In this document: one piece after another, positions 34,499 to 43,553 of the stretch | Layout of the letters: each line of letters opens with the position of its first letter | How positions within the stretch are numbered: position 1 is the stretch's first letter | Source: a virus | Virus record (IMG/VR): IMGVR_UViG_3300017917_002795 | Coordinates: 1 to 64,000 of that record | Strand: one strand, 5' to 3' | Length of the DNA stretch: 64,000 bases | Program-made: the position numbers and the translations under genes | The notes under the pieces: model-generated | Database searches by the model: none | What the model saw: only the letters and a program-made list of their open reading frames with translations | Told to the model about the DNA's origin: nothing

Positions 34499-35530
34499 AT
34501 GATTCGTCTAGGTTACTGCTGCATTAATATGCAACTTTCATCTCAAGGCATCCGCACCGGTCGCACAATGATTGATCGCAAGTTCCGTCTTGGCGGTTTA
34601 CAATTAGCTTCTGACATTGCACTTGCCAATGCTAAAGATTTATTGACTATTCTGCAATGGAATGAATCGCAAGGTATTCGTCTATTTCGTATTGGTTCAG
34701 AATTATTTCCTCGTTGGAATCATTATGAGTTAGCAGATTTGCCAGGTATCGCGGAGATCACACATCATCTTCGCATAGCAGGTGATTATGCTCGTGCTCA
34801 TAATCATCGTCTTACGACACACCCTGGTCCGTTTCATATCTTAGGTAGTCCTGATGATGTGGTTGTTGACAATAGCATCATTGGCCTCGAGCGTCATAGC
34901 GAAATGTTTGACCTTATGGGTTATGCTCCTAGCTTTGACAATCTTATCAATATTCATATTGGTGCTACTTACGGCGATAAGCCTGGTACGGTTGCTCGTT
35001 GGTTGTTTAACTACGCACGTTTATCAGCGTCCTGCCGTGCACGGTTAGTTGTTGAGAATGATGATAAGGCTTCCATGTATTCCGTGCGTGAATTATATGA
35101 GATGGTGCATTCTGTTACGCGTATTCCTATTACATTTGACTATTGGCATCATACATTCAATACAGGTGACATCAGCGAGCAAGAAGCTTTCTTCATGGCA
35201 CGTGACACGTGGGCTATTCATGGTGCTACGCAATGCACTCATTACTCCGAGTCGCGACGTCGTGAGCAGCAACTTCTCATTGAGCGTATGTTTGCACATC
35301 ATGGCATTTCTTTAGAAACTATTGCACAATGGCCAACATTTCACAAACAATACAAAGAATTTACTAAGATCAAGGAGCAAGCTCATGCTGATTTTATCAC
35401 ACAGCTTCCGAATACATATGGTGTTGATGCATTAGATGTTGAGGTTGAGGCTAAGGCTAAAGAGCAATCATTGTTACAACTAAATGTAACATGTTGCCAA
35501 GAACAAAAAACTGCATTGATTTTAGATTAA
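34499..35530 (+). CDS. uvsE: UV damage endonuclease (UvdE/UvsE type)
   Basis: The 343-residue product shows UVDE hallmarks: GYCCINMQL at the start, RIGSELFPRW, HLRIAGDYARAHNHRLTTHPGPFHILGS, NIHIGATYGDK, LVVENDD and FDYWHHTFN, with the histidines, glutamates and aspartates that hold the metal cluster of its TIM barrel. The end reads ADFITQLPNTYG...DVEVEAKAKEQSLL. UVDE nicks 5' to pyrimidine dimers and other lesions. Phage copies would protect phage DNA; T4 uses a different enzyme (DenV). Full length and intact by eye. G+C looks higher than flanking genes, hinting at separate origin. Confidence 0.93.
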   Translation: MIRLGYCCINMQLSSQGIRTGRTMIDRKFRLGGLQLASDIALANAKDLLTILQWNESQGIRLFRIGSELFPRWNHYELADLPGIAEITHHLRIAGDYARAHNHRLTTHPGPFHILGSPDDVVVDNSIIGLERHSEMFDLMGYAPSFDNLINIHIGATYGDKPGTVARWLFNYARLSASCRARLVVENDDKASMYSVRELYEMVHSVTRIPITFDYWHHTFNTGDISEQEAFFMARDTWAIHGATQCTHYSESRRREQQLLIERMFAHHGISLETIAQWPTFHKQYKEFTKIKEQAHADFITQLPNTYGVDALDVEVEAKAKEQSLLQLNVTCCQEQKTALILD

Positions 35531-35531
35531 C

Positions 35532-35543
35532 CATATTTATTAT
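35532..35543 (+). promoter_or_regulatory. Late-type promoter CATATTTATTAT
   Basis: 24 nt before the ATG at 35567, with AAAAAAGGA as ribosome site. Confidence 0.45.
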
Positions 35544-35566
35544 AAATTTAAAAAAAAAGGATAGTT

Positions 35567-35746
35567 ATGGCTCATTACCGTTACAAAGCACAAATTACTG
35601 ATGATATTGAAGATGCAAGAGAGATTATCAGAAACACCGGACTTATGCTGCAAGAAGGCAAAATAGATAAAGCATCTGCATTGCATAATTTAGCAACCGC
35701 TCTTAAGAAATTAGATTCTGCACGTTATTTTATCGATAGAGAATGA
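35567..35746 (+). CDS. Hypothetical helical protein (59 aa)
   Basis: All-helical product (YRYKAQITDDIEDAREIIRNTGLMLQEGKIDKASALHNLATALKKLDSARYF), probably a helical hairpin. AAGGA ribosome site. ATGA overlap with the next gene. Confidence 0.65.
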   Translation: MAHYRYKAQITDDIEDAREIIRNTGLMLQEGKIDKASALHNLATALKKLDSARYFIDRE

Positions 35747-35907
35747 GAAACACAAAATCAACAAAACCACCTAAAGGTTACAAAAAACTGCAATGTAAAT
35801 ATTGTGATGAAATTTGTCAACGAGTAGATGAAAAGGCAACTGCAATAACATGTTCAAAATGTGTTACAAAGCTTGTTGCAGGATTTGTATTGGAAATACG
35901 AAAATAA
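35743..35907 (+). CDS. Small zinc-ribbon protein (54 aa)
   Basis: Two CxxC pairs (CKYC near 18-21 and CSKC near 37-40) 15 residues apart form a zinc ribbon or zinc-beta-ribbon; N-terminus is basic and proline-containing, C-terminus hydrophobic then basic. ATGA-coupled to the previous gene. Likely binds nucleic acid or acts as an adaptor. Confidence 0.65.
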   Translation: MRNTKSTKPPKGYKKLQCKYCDEICQRVDEKATAITCSKCVTKLVAGFVLEIRK

Positions 35908-35923
35908 TTCATTATAATAAGTT

Positions 35924-36700
35924 ATGTTAGAAGCAGAAAAAATCAAATCAAATTGGGAACGTTATCGCGGATTAGTTAATGATTTATTTCCATCCCGGAA
36001 AGGCGCATTAAATAAGATGTATGATGATTTCGAAGATCGAATGGCGTTAATGCCAGCATCTTCCATGGAACATTTTCATAATGCATTTGCTGGTGGATAT
36101 GTAGACCATGTACTTCGAGTAATGGATTGTGCGTTAACTTTGCATAATACATGGACAGTTTGTGGTGCTGATATGTCTGGTTATACTACGGAAGAATTGT
36201 TGTTTGCTGCAATGCATCATGATTTAGGTAAAGTAGGATTTCCAGGCGAAGGCAATGAAGTATATCAAGTAGAAACTTCGGATTGGCATCGCAAGAATCA
36301 AGGTAAATTATATAAAACAAATTCAAATATTCCATTCACAATGGTACCAGATTTATCAATTTGGTTGCTTCAAGAATATGGTGTTAAAATATCTTGGAAT
36401 GAGTATCAAGCAATCAAGATTCACGACGGAATGTATGATGATGCAAATAAACCATATTTTGTTGCTAGATCTCCACAAGCTAAATTGAAAACAAATCTTC
36501 CAATCATATTGCATCACGCTGACCATATGGCATCAACTATTGAATATGAGCGTTGGAGAAATGAAAAAGCATCATCTCCGGCTCCTGTTGCAGAAAAAAG
36601 TAAAATCACAAAAAGCAACGGTTTAAAAAACTTAGCAGAAAATAATCCAGATGTTGAAAAGACGTTAACGGATATTTTTAGTGCGTTTAATGCAGAATAA
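35924..36700 (+). CDS. HD-domain phosphohydrolase (258 aa)
   Basis: HD signature: FHNAFAGGYVDHVLRVMDCAL (first His), then AAMHHDLGKVGFPG with the paired HD, and HHADHMAS with the last metal residues near 192-196. Such phage HD proteins hydrolyse nucleotides or nucleotide second messengers; substrate unclear. The last 45 residues are a charged tail (VAEKSKITKSNGLKNLAENNPDVEKTLTDIF). Starts an operon-like run with two genes up to the late sigma candidate. Confidence 0.88.
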   Translation: MLEAEKIKSNWERYRGLVNDLFPSRKGALNKMYDDFEDRMALMPASSMEHFHNAFAGGYVDHVLRVMDCALTLHNTWTVCGADMSGYTTEELLFAAMHHDLGKVGFPGEGNEVYQVETSDWHRKNQGKLYKTNSNIPFTMVPDLSIWLLQEYGVKISWNEYQAIKIHDGMYDDANKPYFVARSPQAKLKTNLPIILHHADHMASTIEYERWRNEKASSPAPVAEKSKITKSNGLKNLAENNPDVEKTLTDIFSAFNAE

Positions 36701-36705
36701 TAAAC

Positions 36706-36993
36706 ATGATAGCACTTATATTATTATCAATCGTAGCCACAGGAGCCGCAGTATATTTTGGTTATAGAGCTTATATTTTAGCTGGCGTTTTAGCTGACAC
36801 TGATGAATTTTTTGAGTCGATTCAGCAAACAAATGAATACATGTATTCTAGAATTCAGCAATCATATGATGCCATGCAAAAAATTGATCGACTAGGAGCA
36901 TTTGAAAAAGATGATGAAGCTGGAACAACGTTTGATTTGTTAAAACAAGTAATTGAAGAACTTAAAGAGGAATTTGATGGGCAAGAGAGCTAA
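36706..36993 (+). CDS. Membrane-anchored coiled-coil protein (95 aa)
   Basis: N-terminal membrane segment (IALILLSIVATGAAVYFGYRAYI), then a polar helix of about 65 residues with coiled-coil tendency and acidic end (QVIEELKEEFDGQES). Overlaps the next gene by 17 nt. Layout similar to the gene at 5675. Confidence 0.7.
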   Translation: MIALILLSIVATGAAVYFGYRAYILAGVLADTDEFFESIQQTNEYMYSRIQQSYDAMQKIDRLGAFEKDDEAGTTFDLLKQVIEELKEEFDGQES

Positions 36994-37681
36994 AAAACAA
37001 AGTAATGTATATTTTACAAAGATCACTGATATAGCAATTTGTGCATACAATAAAACGGAAGATCAACCTGCTTTTCGCGAAAAAATTTATCGCAGATTTA
37101 TATTTCCGGCATTCATGAAACTTGCAGAAAATTTAATCAACAAGATAAAACCTGATTACATTGATTCGACGTTTAATGATTTACAAACTGATTTAGTTAC
37201 ATTTTTAACGGCTCGTTTAGATAAATTTAAACCAGAAAACGGAAAAGCATATTCTTATTATACAAGAACGTCATTTAACTATTTAATTGCAGAAAATCAA
37301 AAAGGTTATGCAAAGGTAAAGGCTGATGCCCATGTTATTGATGTAGATGAAGATCGCAACATAATCACAGAAATTCACAATGATGAAATGCGTGAAACTT
37401 TAGAATATTTTATGGATGCTTACATTGAATATTGTTATGATAACTTAAATTATATATTTAATAATTCTACAGATATTCATGTTGCTGAATCTGTGTTGCA
37501 TATTTTTGAGACTCGCGAAAATATTGAAGATTTCAACAAGAAAGCGTTGTATATTTTAATTCGAGAACGCACTGGAATGGAAACAACTAACATTACCAGG
37601 GTTGTTAAGACATTAAAACAAATTTACGAAGATAGATTTAAAGAGTACGAACAAACAGACTTCATAAAATTGCCGTTTTGA
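36977..37681 (+). CDS. gp55-like late sigma factor candidate (234 aa)
   Basis: Start at 36977 (MGKRAKKQSNVYF) with AGAGGA 8 nt upstream; a longer frame would overlap the previous gene more. The block LDKFKPENGKAYSYYTRTSFNYLIAENQKGYAKVK resembles T4 gp55 ([28 protein letters not shown]), the region-2-like core that reads the late -10 box, and similar 'late sigma' proteins of marine phages. No region 4 is seen, consistent with single-box late promoters. Lies immediately before the structural genes. Confidence 0.6.
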   Translation: MGKRAKKQSNVYFTKITDIAICAYNKTEDQPAFREKIYRRFIFPAFMKLAENLINKIKPDYIDSTFNDLQTDLVTFLTARLDKFKPENGKAYSYYTRTSFNYLIAENQKGYAKVKADAHVIDVDEDRNIITEIHNDEMRETLEYFMDAYIEYCYDNLNYIFNNSTDIHVAESVLHIFETRENIEDFNKKALYILIRERTGMETTNITRVVKTLKQIYEDRFKEYEQTDFIKLPF

Positions 37682-37698
37682 TATTTATATTTATATAA
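37680..37698 (+). promoter_or_regulatory. Late-type promoter GATATTTATATTTATATAA
   Basis: First promoter of the structural gene block, 11 nt before the ATG at 37709; overlaps the previous stop. Confidence 0.65.
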
Positions 37699-37708
37699 AT
37701 GTTTTAAA

Positions 37709-38149
37709 ATGGATAGAAACGAAGAATTATTTAAAGGTACTACATTTGCTGATTTGATGTCTGATGTATATCATAATAGCAAGAAAAAAGATCGTCAGAT
37801 AACGCAACTGATTGCTCAGTTACAGCCGTTAATTAAAAATGCATCTGATGCAACTATCATCGTTCCTTTAATTAAGGAATATCTAGATGTTGCTGTTAAG
37901 AATGATGATCATCTAGTTAAATTAACTGCGATTGTTCAGCGTTATATTTCAACTAAACAAACTATTGCAGGTGCTGATTCATTGCTTAGCGATGAAGAAA
38001 AACAACAATTGATTCGAATGGCTGAAACTACATTAGAAACGGAATTGGAAGATGAAATTCGAGATCTTAAACAATTAGATGTAGAAGACGCAAATTTCCA
38101 GAACAAAATAAATCAAGCCAAAAGCAAGTTGACAGGTAATAATGAGTAG
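37709..38149 (+). CDS. Hypothetical helical protein at head of baseplate block (146 aa)
   Basis: All-helical, charged product (TTFADLMSDVYHNSKKKDRQITQLIAQLQPLI, then LLSDEEKQQLIRMAETTLETELEDEIRDLKQLD). Position and late promoter suggest a baseplate or tail-assembly role. Overlaps the hub gene by 8 nt. Confidence 0.7.
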   Translation: MDRNEELFKGTTFADLMSDVYHNSKKKDRQITQLIAQLQPLIKNASDATIIVPLIKEYLDVAVKNDDHLVKLTAIVQRYISTKQTIAGADSLLSDEEKQQLIRMAETTLETELEDEIRDLKQLDVEDANFQNKINQAKSKLTGNNE

Positions 38150-39206
38150 ACCGTATTCAAATCCAGTTTGGTTTTATGTCGCTGAAGTAACTGCGGTTAC
38201 CCCAAATCCTACTTATGATTTATCAATTGATCGTAAAATAAAAGAAAAAAATCAACCTGCAGACCGCAATGTAAAAAACATATACATGATCGATTGTTCG
38301 ATTATTCAAACCGGTACATGGTCTCCTCCAATCATCGCTAAACCTGCGGATTTGAATACATCTAAAATTCCATTAGTTGGTGAACATGTACTAGTTTTCC
38401 GTGGTTATCGTGCTGATTCCAATGTTGAAAGTAGAAAAACAGAATGGTTTTATCTGAATACATTGTCTATAAGTTCTGATATCAATCTAAATGCTATTCC
38501 AGGTGTTTCTGATTCCAGAATATCAGGGTCTGCAGCCCCAGGTGATTCTTTTAAAGAACGTGTTGTATCCATACTTCAGCAATTTGAAGGAGATGTTGTA
38601 TTGCAAGGACGTTGGGGGAATAGTTTGCGGTTTAGTAGCACAATTGATACTAAAAATATAAAAGTAGAACAACAACCTACATGGATTGGTAACCGTACGG
38701 GAGATCCAATTACTATTATTTCAAATAACCGGATTAATGAAGATGATTCATATGGAATTGAGCAAATAAAAGATGAAAATGCGGCAATTTATTTAACATC
38801 AACCCAACAACTGCCAACATTAACATTAGGAACTTCACAAGAAAAAAATCCATTGCGTTGTTTTACTCCAACAGAATCACAGTATGCAAAATCTCAACTC
38901 ATCGGAACTGCTGATCGCATTGTGCTCAAAGCTAAAACAGACGTTGCAGTTATTGATGCACCGAAAGCAGTTATATTAAATACAACCGGTGATGTGAAAA
39001 TTGGAAGTGATGAAGCAAATATTTCCATGGTTCATGGAGATGTATTGCTTGTTATACTTCAAAAGATATTAAACCAACTCAATGTCCCGGTGCAAGCAGC
39101 TCATTTAACAGGTACGTTTTTAGATAAATCAAATATTCAATCAGCTCAACGTGATTTACAAAAACTACTTAGTTCTAAATATTTTATAAAACAACAAACA
39201 TATTAA
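38142..39206 (+). CDS. Baseplate hub/spike protein, gp5-like (354 aa)
   Basis: N-terminal beta region, then an OB-fold-like stretch including LVGEHVLVFRGY and EGDVVLQGRWGNSLRFSST, which I recognise from T4-type gp5/VgrG-like hub proteins of marine and Bacteroidota phages. The DRIVLKAKTDVAVIDAPKAVILNTTGDVKIGSDEANISM stretch is a short beta-helix of the spike type. No lysozyme domain is inserted, unlike T4 gp5. Adjacent to gp25- and gp6-like genes, as expected. Confidence 0.75.
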   Translation: MSRPYSNPVWFYVAEVTAVTPNPTYDLSIDRKIKEKNQPADRNVKNIYMIDCSIIQTGTWSPPIIAKPADLNTSKIPLVGEHVLVFRGYRADSNVESRKTEWFYLNTLSISSDINLNAIPGVSDSRISGSAAPGDSFKERVVSILQQFEGDVVLQGRWGNSLRFSSTIDTKNIKVEQQPTWIGNRTGDPITIISNNRINEDDSYGIEQIKDENAAIYLTSTQQLPTLTLGTSQEKNPLRCFTPTESQYAKSQLIGTADRIVLKAKTDVAVIDAPKAVILNTTGDVKIGSDEANISMVHGDVLLVILQKILNQLNVPVQAAHLTGTFLDKSNIQSAQRDLQKLLSSKYFIKQQTY

Positions 39207-39215
39207 GGTTATATC

Positions 39216-40064
39216 ATGTCAGCACTAACACCACCATTTGATATTGTTCCTAAATTACCTGGCAAAGGCGTCAATTTAATAGTTAAACAACTTGATCAGC
39301 AAACTAATCGGTTAGTTGAATCAGTAAATAAAACTGTACAAGATTCAATAAAATTACCGCGAGGTTGTAGTTGTGATGATCCTAATGTTAAAAAAATCAA
39401 AGATGATTTAGCTAAAATACAACAGCAAATCACTAAAGTACAACAAACAATTCCTGACATAAGTAAAACTATTAAGACAGTTCAAACATTAGTTAAAACA
39501 GCTAGTGCGGTAAAATCTGCAATTACTGCAGCTCAATTATTGAATCCGGTTACTGCGCCTTTATTTATTGCACAACAATTAACAGCAATACAGGATGCAA
39601 CCATAGCAAATGCAATTGCATCTTTAGAACAATTTAAAACTATACCAGATTCAATAACATCGAAACTTGCTACCATAGTGCCACCGTTAATCAATGCAAT
39701 ACAACGTATATCAGAAACATGTAATGGTGATTTAGATGGTTTAGAAAACTTACAACTACCAAAATCTGTTATCGATGATATTGATGGCGATTACAATGAT
39801 TTAATTGATTCTGACTTCTACAATGAATTAAATGTTTCTGATGATGATTTACAACAAAGGTCAGATACCATTGAATCTTTAGTAGCTCAACAACAATCAT
39901 TATTAACATCATTATTAGAAGCCCCAAGCCGAGTATATCAAGAAAATGGTGCACCAAAATCTAATTTAGGTAAATTGGGCGATTACTATATAGATATTCA
40001 AAATAGAATGATGTATGGTCCAAAATTAGATGCTCAATCATGGGGAACGGGCATAAACTATTGA
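39216..40064 (+). CDS. Tail or baseplate protein with coiled coil (282 aa)
   Basis: Long amphipathic helices (KKIKDDLAKIQQQITKVQQTIPDISKTIKTVQTLVKTASAVKSAITAAQ) followed by a hydrophobic region and acidic stretch. The end (NLGKLGDYYIDIQNRMMYGPKLDAQSWGTGINY) resembles fibre-tip endings of the form GDYYID....lYGPK....WG. Probably a trimeric baseplate-associated fibre. Next gene has its own late promoter. Confidence 0.65.
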   Translation: MSALTPPFDIVPKLPGKGVNLIVKQLDQQTNRLVESVNKTVQDSIKLPRGCSCDDPNVKKIKDDLAKIQQQITKVQQTIPDISKTIKTVQTLVKTASAVKSAITAAQLLNPVTAPLFIAQQLTAIQDATIANAIASLEQFKTIPDSITSKLATIVPPLINAIQRISETCNGDLDGLENLQLPKSVIDDIDGDYNDLIDSDFYNELNVSDDDLQQRSDTIESLVAQQQSLLTSLLEAPSRVYQENGAPKSNLGKLGDYYIDIQNRMMYGPKLDAQSWGTGINY

Positions 40065-40068
40065 TCTT

Positions 40069-40084
40069 TATATTTATAATAAAA
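40069..40084 (+). promoter_or_regulatory. Late-type promoter TATATTTATAATAAAA
   Basis: 9 nt before the ATG at 40093. Confidence 0.6.
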
Positions 40085-40092
40085 GATATCAT

Positions 40093-40599
40093 ATGGATTC
40101 AAAAACATTAATAAAAGCACTTAAAACCGCTGTACGTGAGGTTATAAAAGAAGAATTGACAGAAATTCTTCAAGAAGGTTTACAATCTACTATTAATGAG
40201 ATGAAAATGTCATCCGTAAAGAAACGTGTAACCCAAGAGCCAGTACGAAATAAAACTAGTATTGTTCCAGAAACACAACATGTAAAAAATAAAGTTCAAT
40301 TCAAATCAACCAGCTTTGCAAATATTTTAAACGAAACGCCATCTATGCGAGATCCAGGAACTGGTATATCTAGTTTTGCTGAACTAGTAAATGAAGATAT
40401 TGATACGTTGAGTTTTACATCTGCAGATGCACCTGGTTTTGGTATGATGCGAACAAATCAGCAGCCTAGTAAACCACAAACAATGCATGATCCAGAAACG
40501 GATAAAATTTTACAAGTTGATCCGGTAGTTGCAAAAGCCATAACAAGAGATTATTCTGCTTTGATGAAAGCCGTTGATAAGAAAAAAGGATTCGTATAA
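40093..40599 (+). CDS. Conserved structural-block protein (168 aa)
   Basis: Lysine/glutamate-rich N-terminal helix (LIKALKTAVREVIKEELTEILQEGL), disordered middle, then SSFAELVNEDIDTLSFTSADAPGFG and DPVVAKAITRDYSALMKAVDKKKG. This tail pattern recurs next to gp25 in related phages. One-base overlap with the gp25-like gene. Possibly an assembly factor. Confidence 0.7.
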   Translation: MDSKTLIKALKTAVREVIKEELTEILQEGLQSTINEMKMSSVKKRVTQEPVRNKTSIVPETQHVKNKVQFKSTSFANILNETPSMRDPGTGISSFAELVNEDIDTLSFTSADAPGFGMMRTNQQPSKPQTMHDPETDKILQVDPVVAKAITRDYSALMKAVDKKKGFV

Positions 40600-41045
40600 T
40601 GTCATATGTTGTTGTATCTAGCGCGGAAAATGTTAGAACTAATAATACACCACTAGGAATTAGTATAAATTTTTCTAGACCGGGAGTATTTGAATCACTC
40701 ACAGATATTGACACGCAAGCTCGTAACAACTTAAAGAATTTACTCTTAACATTTCCTGGTGAACGATATGAAAATCCAACATTTGGATGTAATTTAAAGC
40801 GTATAATTTTTGAACAAAGCAATTTGTTTGTTAAAGAACAAATTCAAACACTTATAAATGCAGCTGTATCAAATTTTACACCATATATTAACATACAAAA
40901 TCTAAAAATCATTACAGTAGAAGATGACCCGACATTTGAACATTATATTAAAATAACAATTATATTTACTGTAGATCGATCAGCTTTTGAACAACAAATT
41001 ACAATTACTGGAACTGAAAATGGTCAAATAATTGTTGGAGATTAA
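40599..41045 (+). CDS. Baseplate wedge protein, gp25-like (148 aa)
   Basis: ITDIDTQ-like block (ESLTDIDTQARNNLKNLLLTFPGERYENPTFGCNLKRIIFEQ) is the GPW_gp25 signature, with the conserved 'PGERv..P.FG..l' turn. About 140 residues is the normal length. In T4-type baseplates gp25 clamps the wedge and starts sheath assembly. Followed after 14 nt by the gp6-like gene. Confidence 0.92.
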   Translation: MSYVVVSSAENVRTNNTPLGISINFSRPGVFESLTDIDTQARNNLKNLLLTFPGERYENPTFGCNLKRIIFEQSNLFVKEQIQTLINAAVSNFTPYINIQNLKIITVEDDPTFEHYIKITIIFTVDRSAFEQQITITGTENGQIIVGD

Positions 41046-41059
41046 CAGAAATAAACATC

Positions 41060-42931
41060 ATGGAAACAAAAAAAGAAATATCATATTTAGGAAAAGATTT
41101 CGGGCAATTCAAGAAAAACTTGATTGATTTTACTAAACAATATTTTCCAGATACATATACTGATTTTAGTGATGCATCTCCTGGCGGAGTGTTTATCGAA
41201 ATGGCTGCGTATGTTGGTGATGTTTTAAGTTTTTATGCAGATACCAATATTCGCGAAACGTTGATGAATCAAGCTTCAGAAACAGGAAATATATTTGATA
41301 TTGCTGCTACATTGGGATATAAAGCAAAAACTGTAACATCAGCACAAACAATGTTAGATGTATTTCATCTTGTTCCTGCTATAGGATCTGGTGTTAATGT
41401 TCGGCCAGATTTTGATTATGCACTTTCTATTAATAGTTTACGGGCACGATCAGGTGGTGTTGTATTTAGATCTACAGATTCATTAGATTTTTCATTTTCA
41501 TCATCTCTAGATCCAACTGAAATTTCTGTGTATGAAGCAGATCCTGCAACAAAAGCGCCAACATATTTTCTTTTAAAGAAACGTGTTAGAGCAGTCTCTG
41601 GTGAAATTCGTACACAATCATTTACCTTTGGATCTCCCGTTGCATATGATAAAGTTTTACTAAATGATACTAATATCGTAGAAATTTTATCAGTAGAAGA
41701 ATCTGATGGTGATAATTGGTATGAAGTTCCATATTTAGCCCAAGATACTATTTTTGAATCAATTCCAAATATCGCAGAAAATGATCCAGAACTTTCTGTG
41801 TTTAGGTCATCATCACCTAGTTTGCTTAAACTACGGAAAACATCAAAACGATTTGTTACTAGGTTACGCAGTGATAATCTTTTAGAAATGCAGTTTGGTT
41901 CTGGGGTATCATTTAACAATGATGAAGAAATTGTTCCAAATCCGGACAATGTTGGAAATGGATTAGCAGGATTTCGGCGAGATATTGATGTTGATATTGA
42001 TCCAGCAAACTTCTTATATACAAGAACATATGGGCAAGCTCCTGCAAATACAACATTAACCGTAACATATGTAGTATCAAATGGATTAGCAGAAAATGTT
42101 GCTGCAAATACTATAACACAATTAGATGTTGTGTCATATTATGATAACATTAATTCTACAACTAATGCAAATATGCTTAATTTTGTAAAATCTTCAGTTG
42201 CTGTTAACAACCCAGAGCCAGCTAATGGCGGAAAATCTGCAGAAAGTATAACAGATATTAAAAATAATGCGATGGCATATTTTGCAACTCAAAATCGTTT
42301 AGTAACCAGAGAAGATTATGTTGTTCGCACATATTCAATGCCAGCTAAATTTGGTTCTGTTGCTAAGGTATATATTGTTCCAGATGATCAAATTTCTCAA
42401 AAAGAAACATTAGATACTCGTATTGCAAATCCATTGGCAATGAATATGTATGTTTTGGGATATGATCAATCAAAACATTTAACTGAATTAAATCAAGCAG
42501 TAAAAGAAAACTTAAAAACATATCTTAGTTATTACAGAATAATGACTGATGCGGTGAATATTAAAGATGCGTTTATTATTAACATTGGCGTTGATTTTGA
42601 AATCACTGTTCTTCCAAACTATAATAGCAATGAAGTTTTATTGAAATGTATATCAGTATTAACAGACTATTTTAATCTCGATCGTTGGCAGATCAATCAA
42701 CCTATTATGAAATCTGATATATCTACTACGATTGCAAATGTTAAAGGAGTTCAAAGTGTTATAGGAGTTAATTTTTTAAATTTATATGATTCTGATTTTG
42801 GATATTCTGGTAATGTTTATGATTTAGATGGTGCAACGCGTAATGGTGTAATTTATCCATCTCTAGATCCTAGTATTTTTGAACTTAAATTTCCTAATAA
42901 TGATATTCGAGGAAGAGTAGTAAGTTATTAA
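41060..42931 (+). CDS. Baseplate wedge protein, gp6/BaseplateJ-like (623 aa)
   Basis: Begins with YLGKDFGQFKKNLIDFTKQYFPDTYTDFSDASPGGVFIEMAAYVGDVLSFYADTNIRETLM, the standard N-terminus of T4-like gp6 homologues. A BaseplateJ-type core follows, with NRLVTREDYVVRTYSMPAKFGSVAKVYIVPDD near 410-440 and a C-terminal domain including FINIGVDFEITVLPNYN. gp6 forms the inner ring of the wedge. Length is close to T4 gp6 (660). Confidence 0.93.
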   Translation: METKKEISYLGKDFGQFKKNLIDFTKQYFPDTYTDFSDASPGGVFIEMAAYVGDVLSFYADTNIRETLMNQASETGNIFDIAATLGYKAKTVTSAQTMLDVFHLVPAIGSGVNVRPDFDYALSINSLRARSGGVVFRSTDSLDFSFSSSLDPTEISVYEADPATKAPTYFLLKKRVRAVSGEIRTQSFTFGSPVAYDKVLLNDTNIVEILSVEESDGDNWYEVPYLAQDTIFESIPNIAENDPELSVFRSSSPSLLKLRKTSKRFVTRLRSDNLLEMQFGSGVSFNNDEEIVPNPDNVGNGLAGFRRDIDVDIDPANFLYTRTYGQAPANTTLTVTYVVSNGLAENVAANTITQLDVVSYYDNINSTTNANMLNFVKSSVAVNNPEPANGGKSAESITDIKNNAMAYFATQNRLVTREDYVVRTYSMPAKFGSVAKVYIVPDDQISQKETLDTRIANPLAMNMYVLGYDQSKHLTELNQAVKENLKTYLSYYRIMTDAVNIKDAFIINIGVDFEITVLPNYNSNEVLLKCISVLTDYFNLDRWQINQPIMKSDISTTIANVKGVQSVIGVNFLNLYDSDFGYSGNVYDLDGATRNGVIYPSLDPSIFELKFPNNDIRGRVVSY

Positions 42932-42936
42932 TCCGC

Positions 42937-42953
42937 GTATATTTATACTAAAA
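42937..42953 (+). promoter_or_regulatory. Late-type promoter GTATATTTATACTAAAA
   Basis: 14 nt before the ATG at 42967; AAAGGA overlaps as ribosome site. Confidence 0.6.
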
Positions 42954-42966
42954 GGATTAAATAATC

Positions 42967-43539
42967 ATGGGCGTATTATCTAATAATTATGCACAAATTG
43001 TTCCTGGTGCATTAATATCAGCAAGTTATGTGTCTGATATTTACGATGTATTGATGGGTGCAGAATCTGAAAACATAATGTTATCTGGTTCATTAAATGT
43101 AACTGGTAGTATTTATGGAACATTAACAGGAACTGCATCATTTGCTGTTAGTTCTTCTCAAGCAATATCCGCATCATATGTAGAATCATCATCATATTCA
43201 ATTAGTTCATCACATACATTATTTGCAGAAACTGCTTCATACGCTTTTTATGCAGTATCTGCATCATATGAAATTAATTATGAAACTTCTAGTTCATATG
43301 CAGAAACTTCAAGTATTTCATTGAGTTCATTATATTCGGTGACAAGCTCATATGTATCTGGTTCTGAAATATATGTTACATCTGGTTCATTGAATTATAT
43401 TAATGTTTCAGATACATTTATAACACAAGGAACAGTATTAATGTATACAGCATCGTTACCGGAAACAGATCCTGTTGTTAATGGACAGCTATGGAGATCG
43501 GGTAGTTTTCTAATGATTAGTACTGGTTCTGGCGTTTAA
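42967..43539 (+). CDS. Serine-rich SASY-repeat virion protein (190 aa)
   Basis: After a short N-terminus (LSNNYAQIVPGALISASYVSDIYDVLMG) the product is a run of short repeats around [ST]ASY/SSSY (ISASYVESSSY, ETASYAFYAVSASY, ETSSSYAETSS). Such A-S-Y ladders are typical of fibre proteins of T4-like marine and Bacteroidota phages and likely form a beta-helical shaft. Ends with a small domain (ETDPVVNGQLWRSGSFLMISTGSGV), like fibre tips. Confidence 0.75.
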   Translation: MGVLSNNYAQIVPGALISASYVSDIYDVLMGAESENIMLSGSLNVTGSIYGTLTGTASFAVSSSQAISASYVESSSYSISSSHTLFAETASYAFYAVSASYEINYETSSSYAETSSISLSSLYSVTSSYVSGSEIYVTSGSLNYINVSDTFITQGTVLMYTASLPETDPVVNGQLWRSGSFLMISTGSGV

Positions 43540-43553
43540 AAAAGGTTAATAAC

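Noticed and set aside
41416-41949. 177-codon minus-strand ORF inside the gp6-like gene
   Set aside because: Antisense shadow of a well-supported structural gene without promoter or ribosome site.
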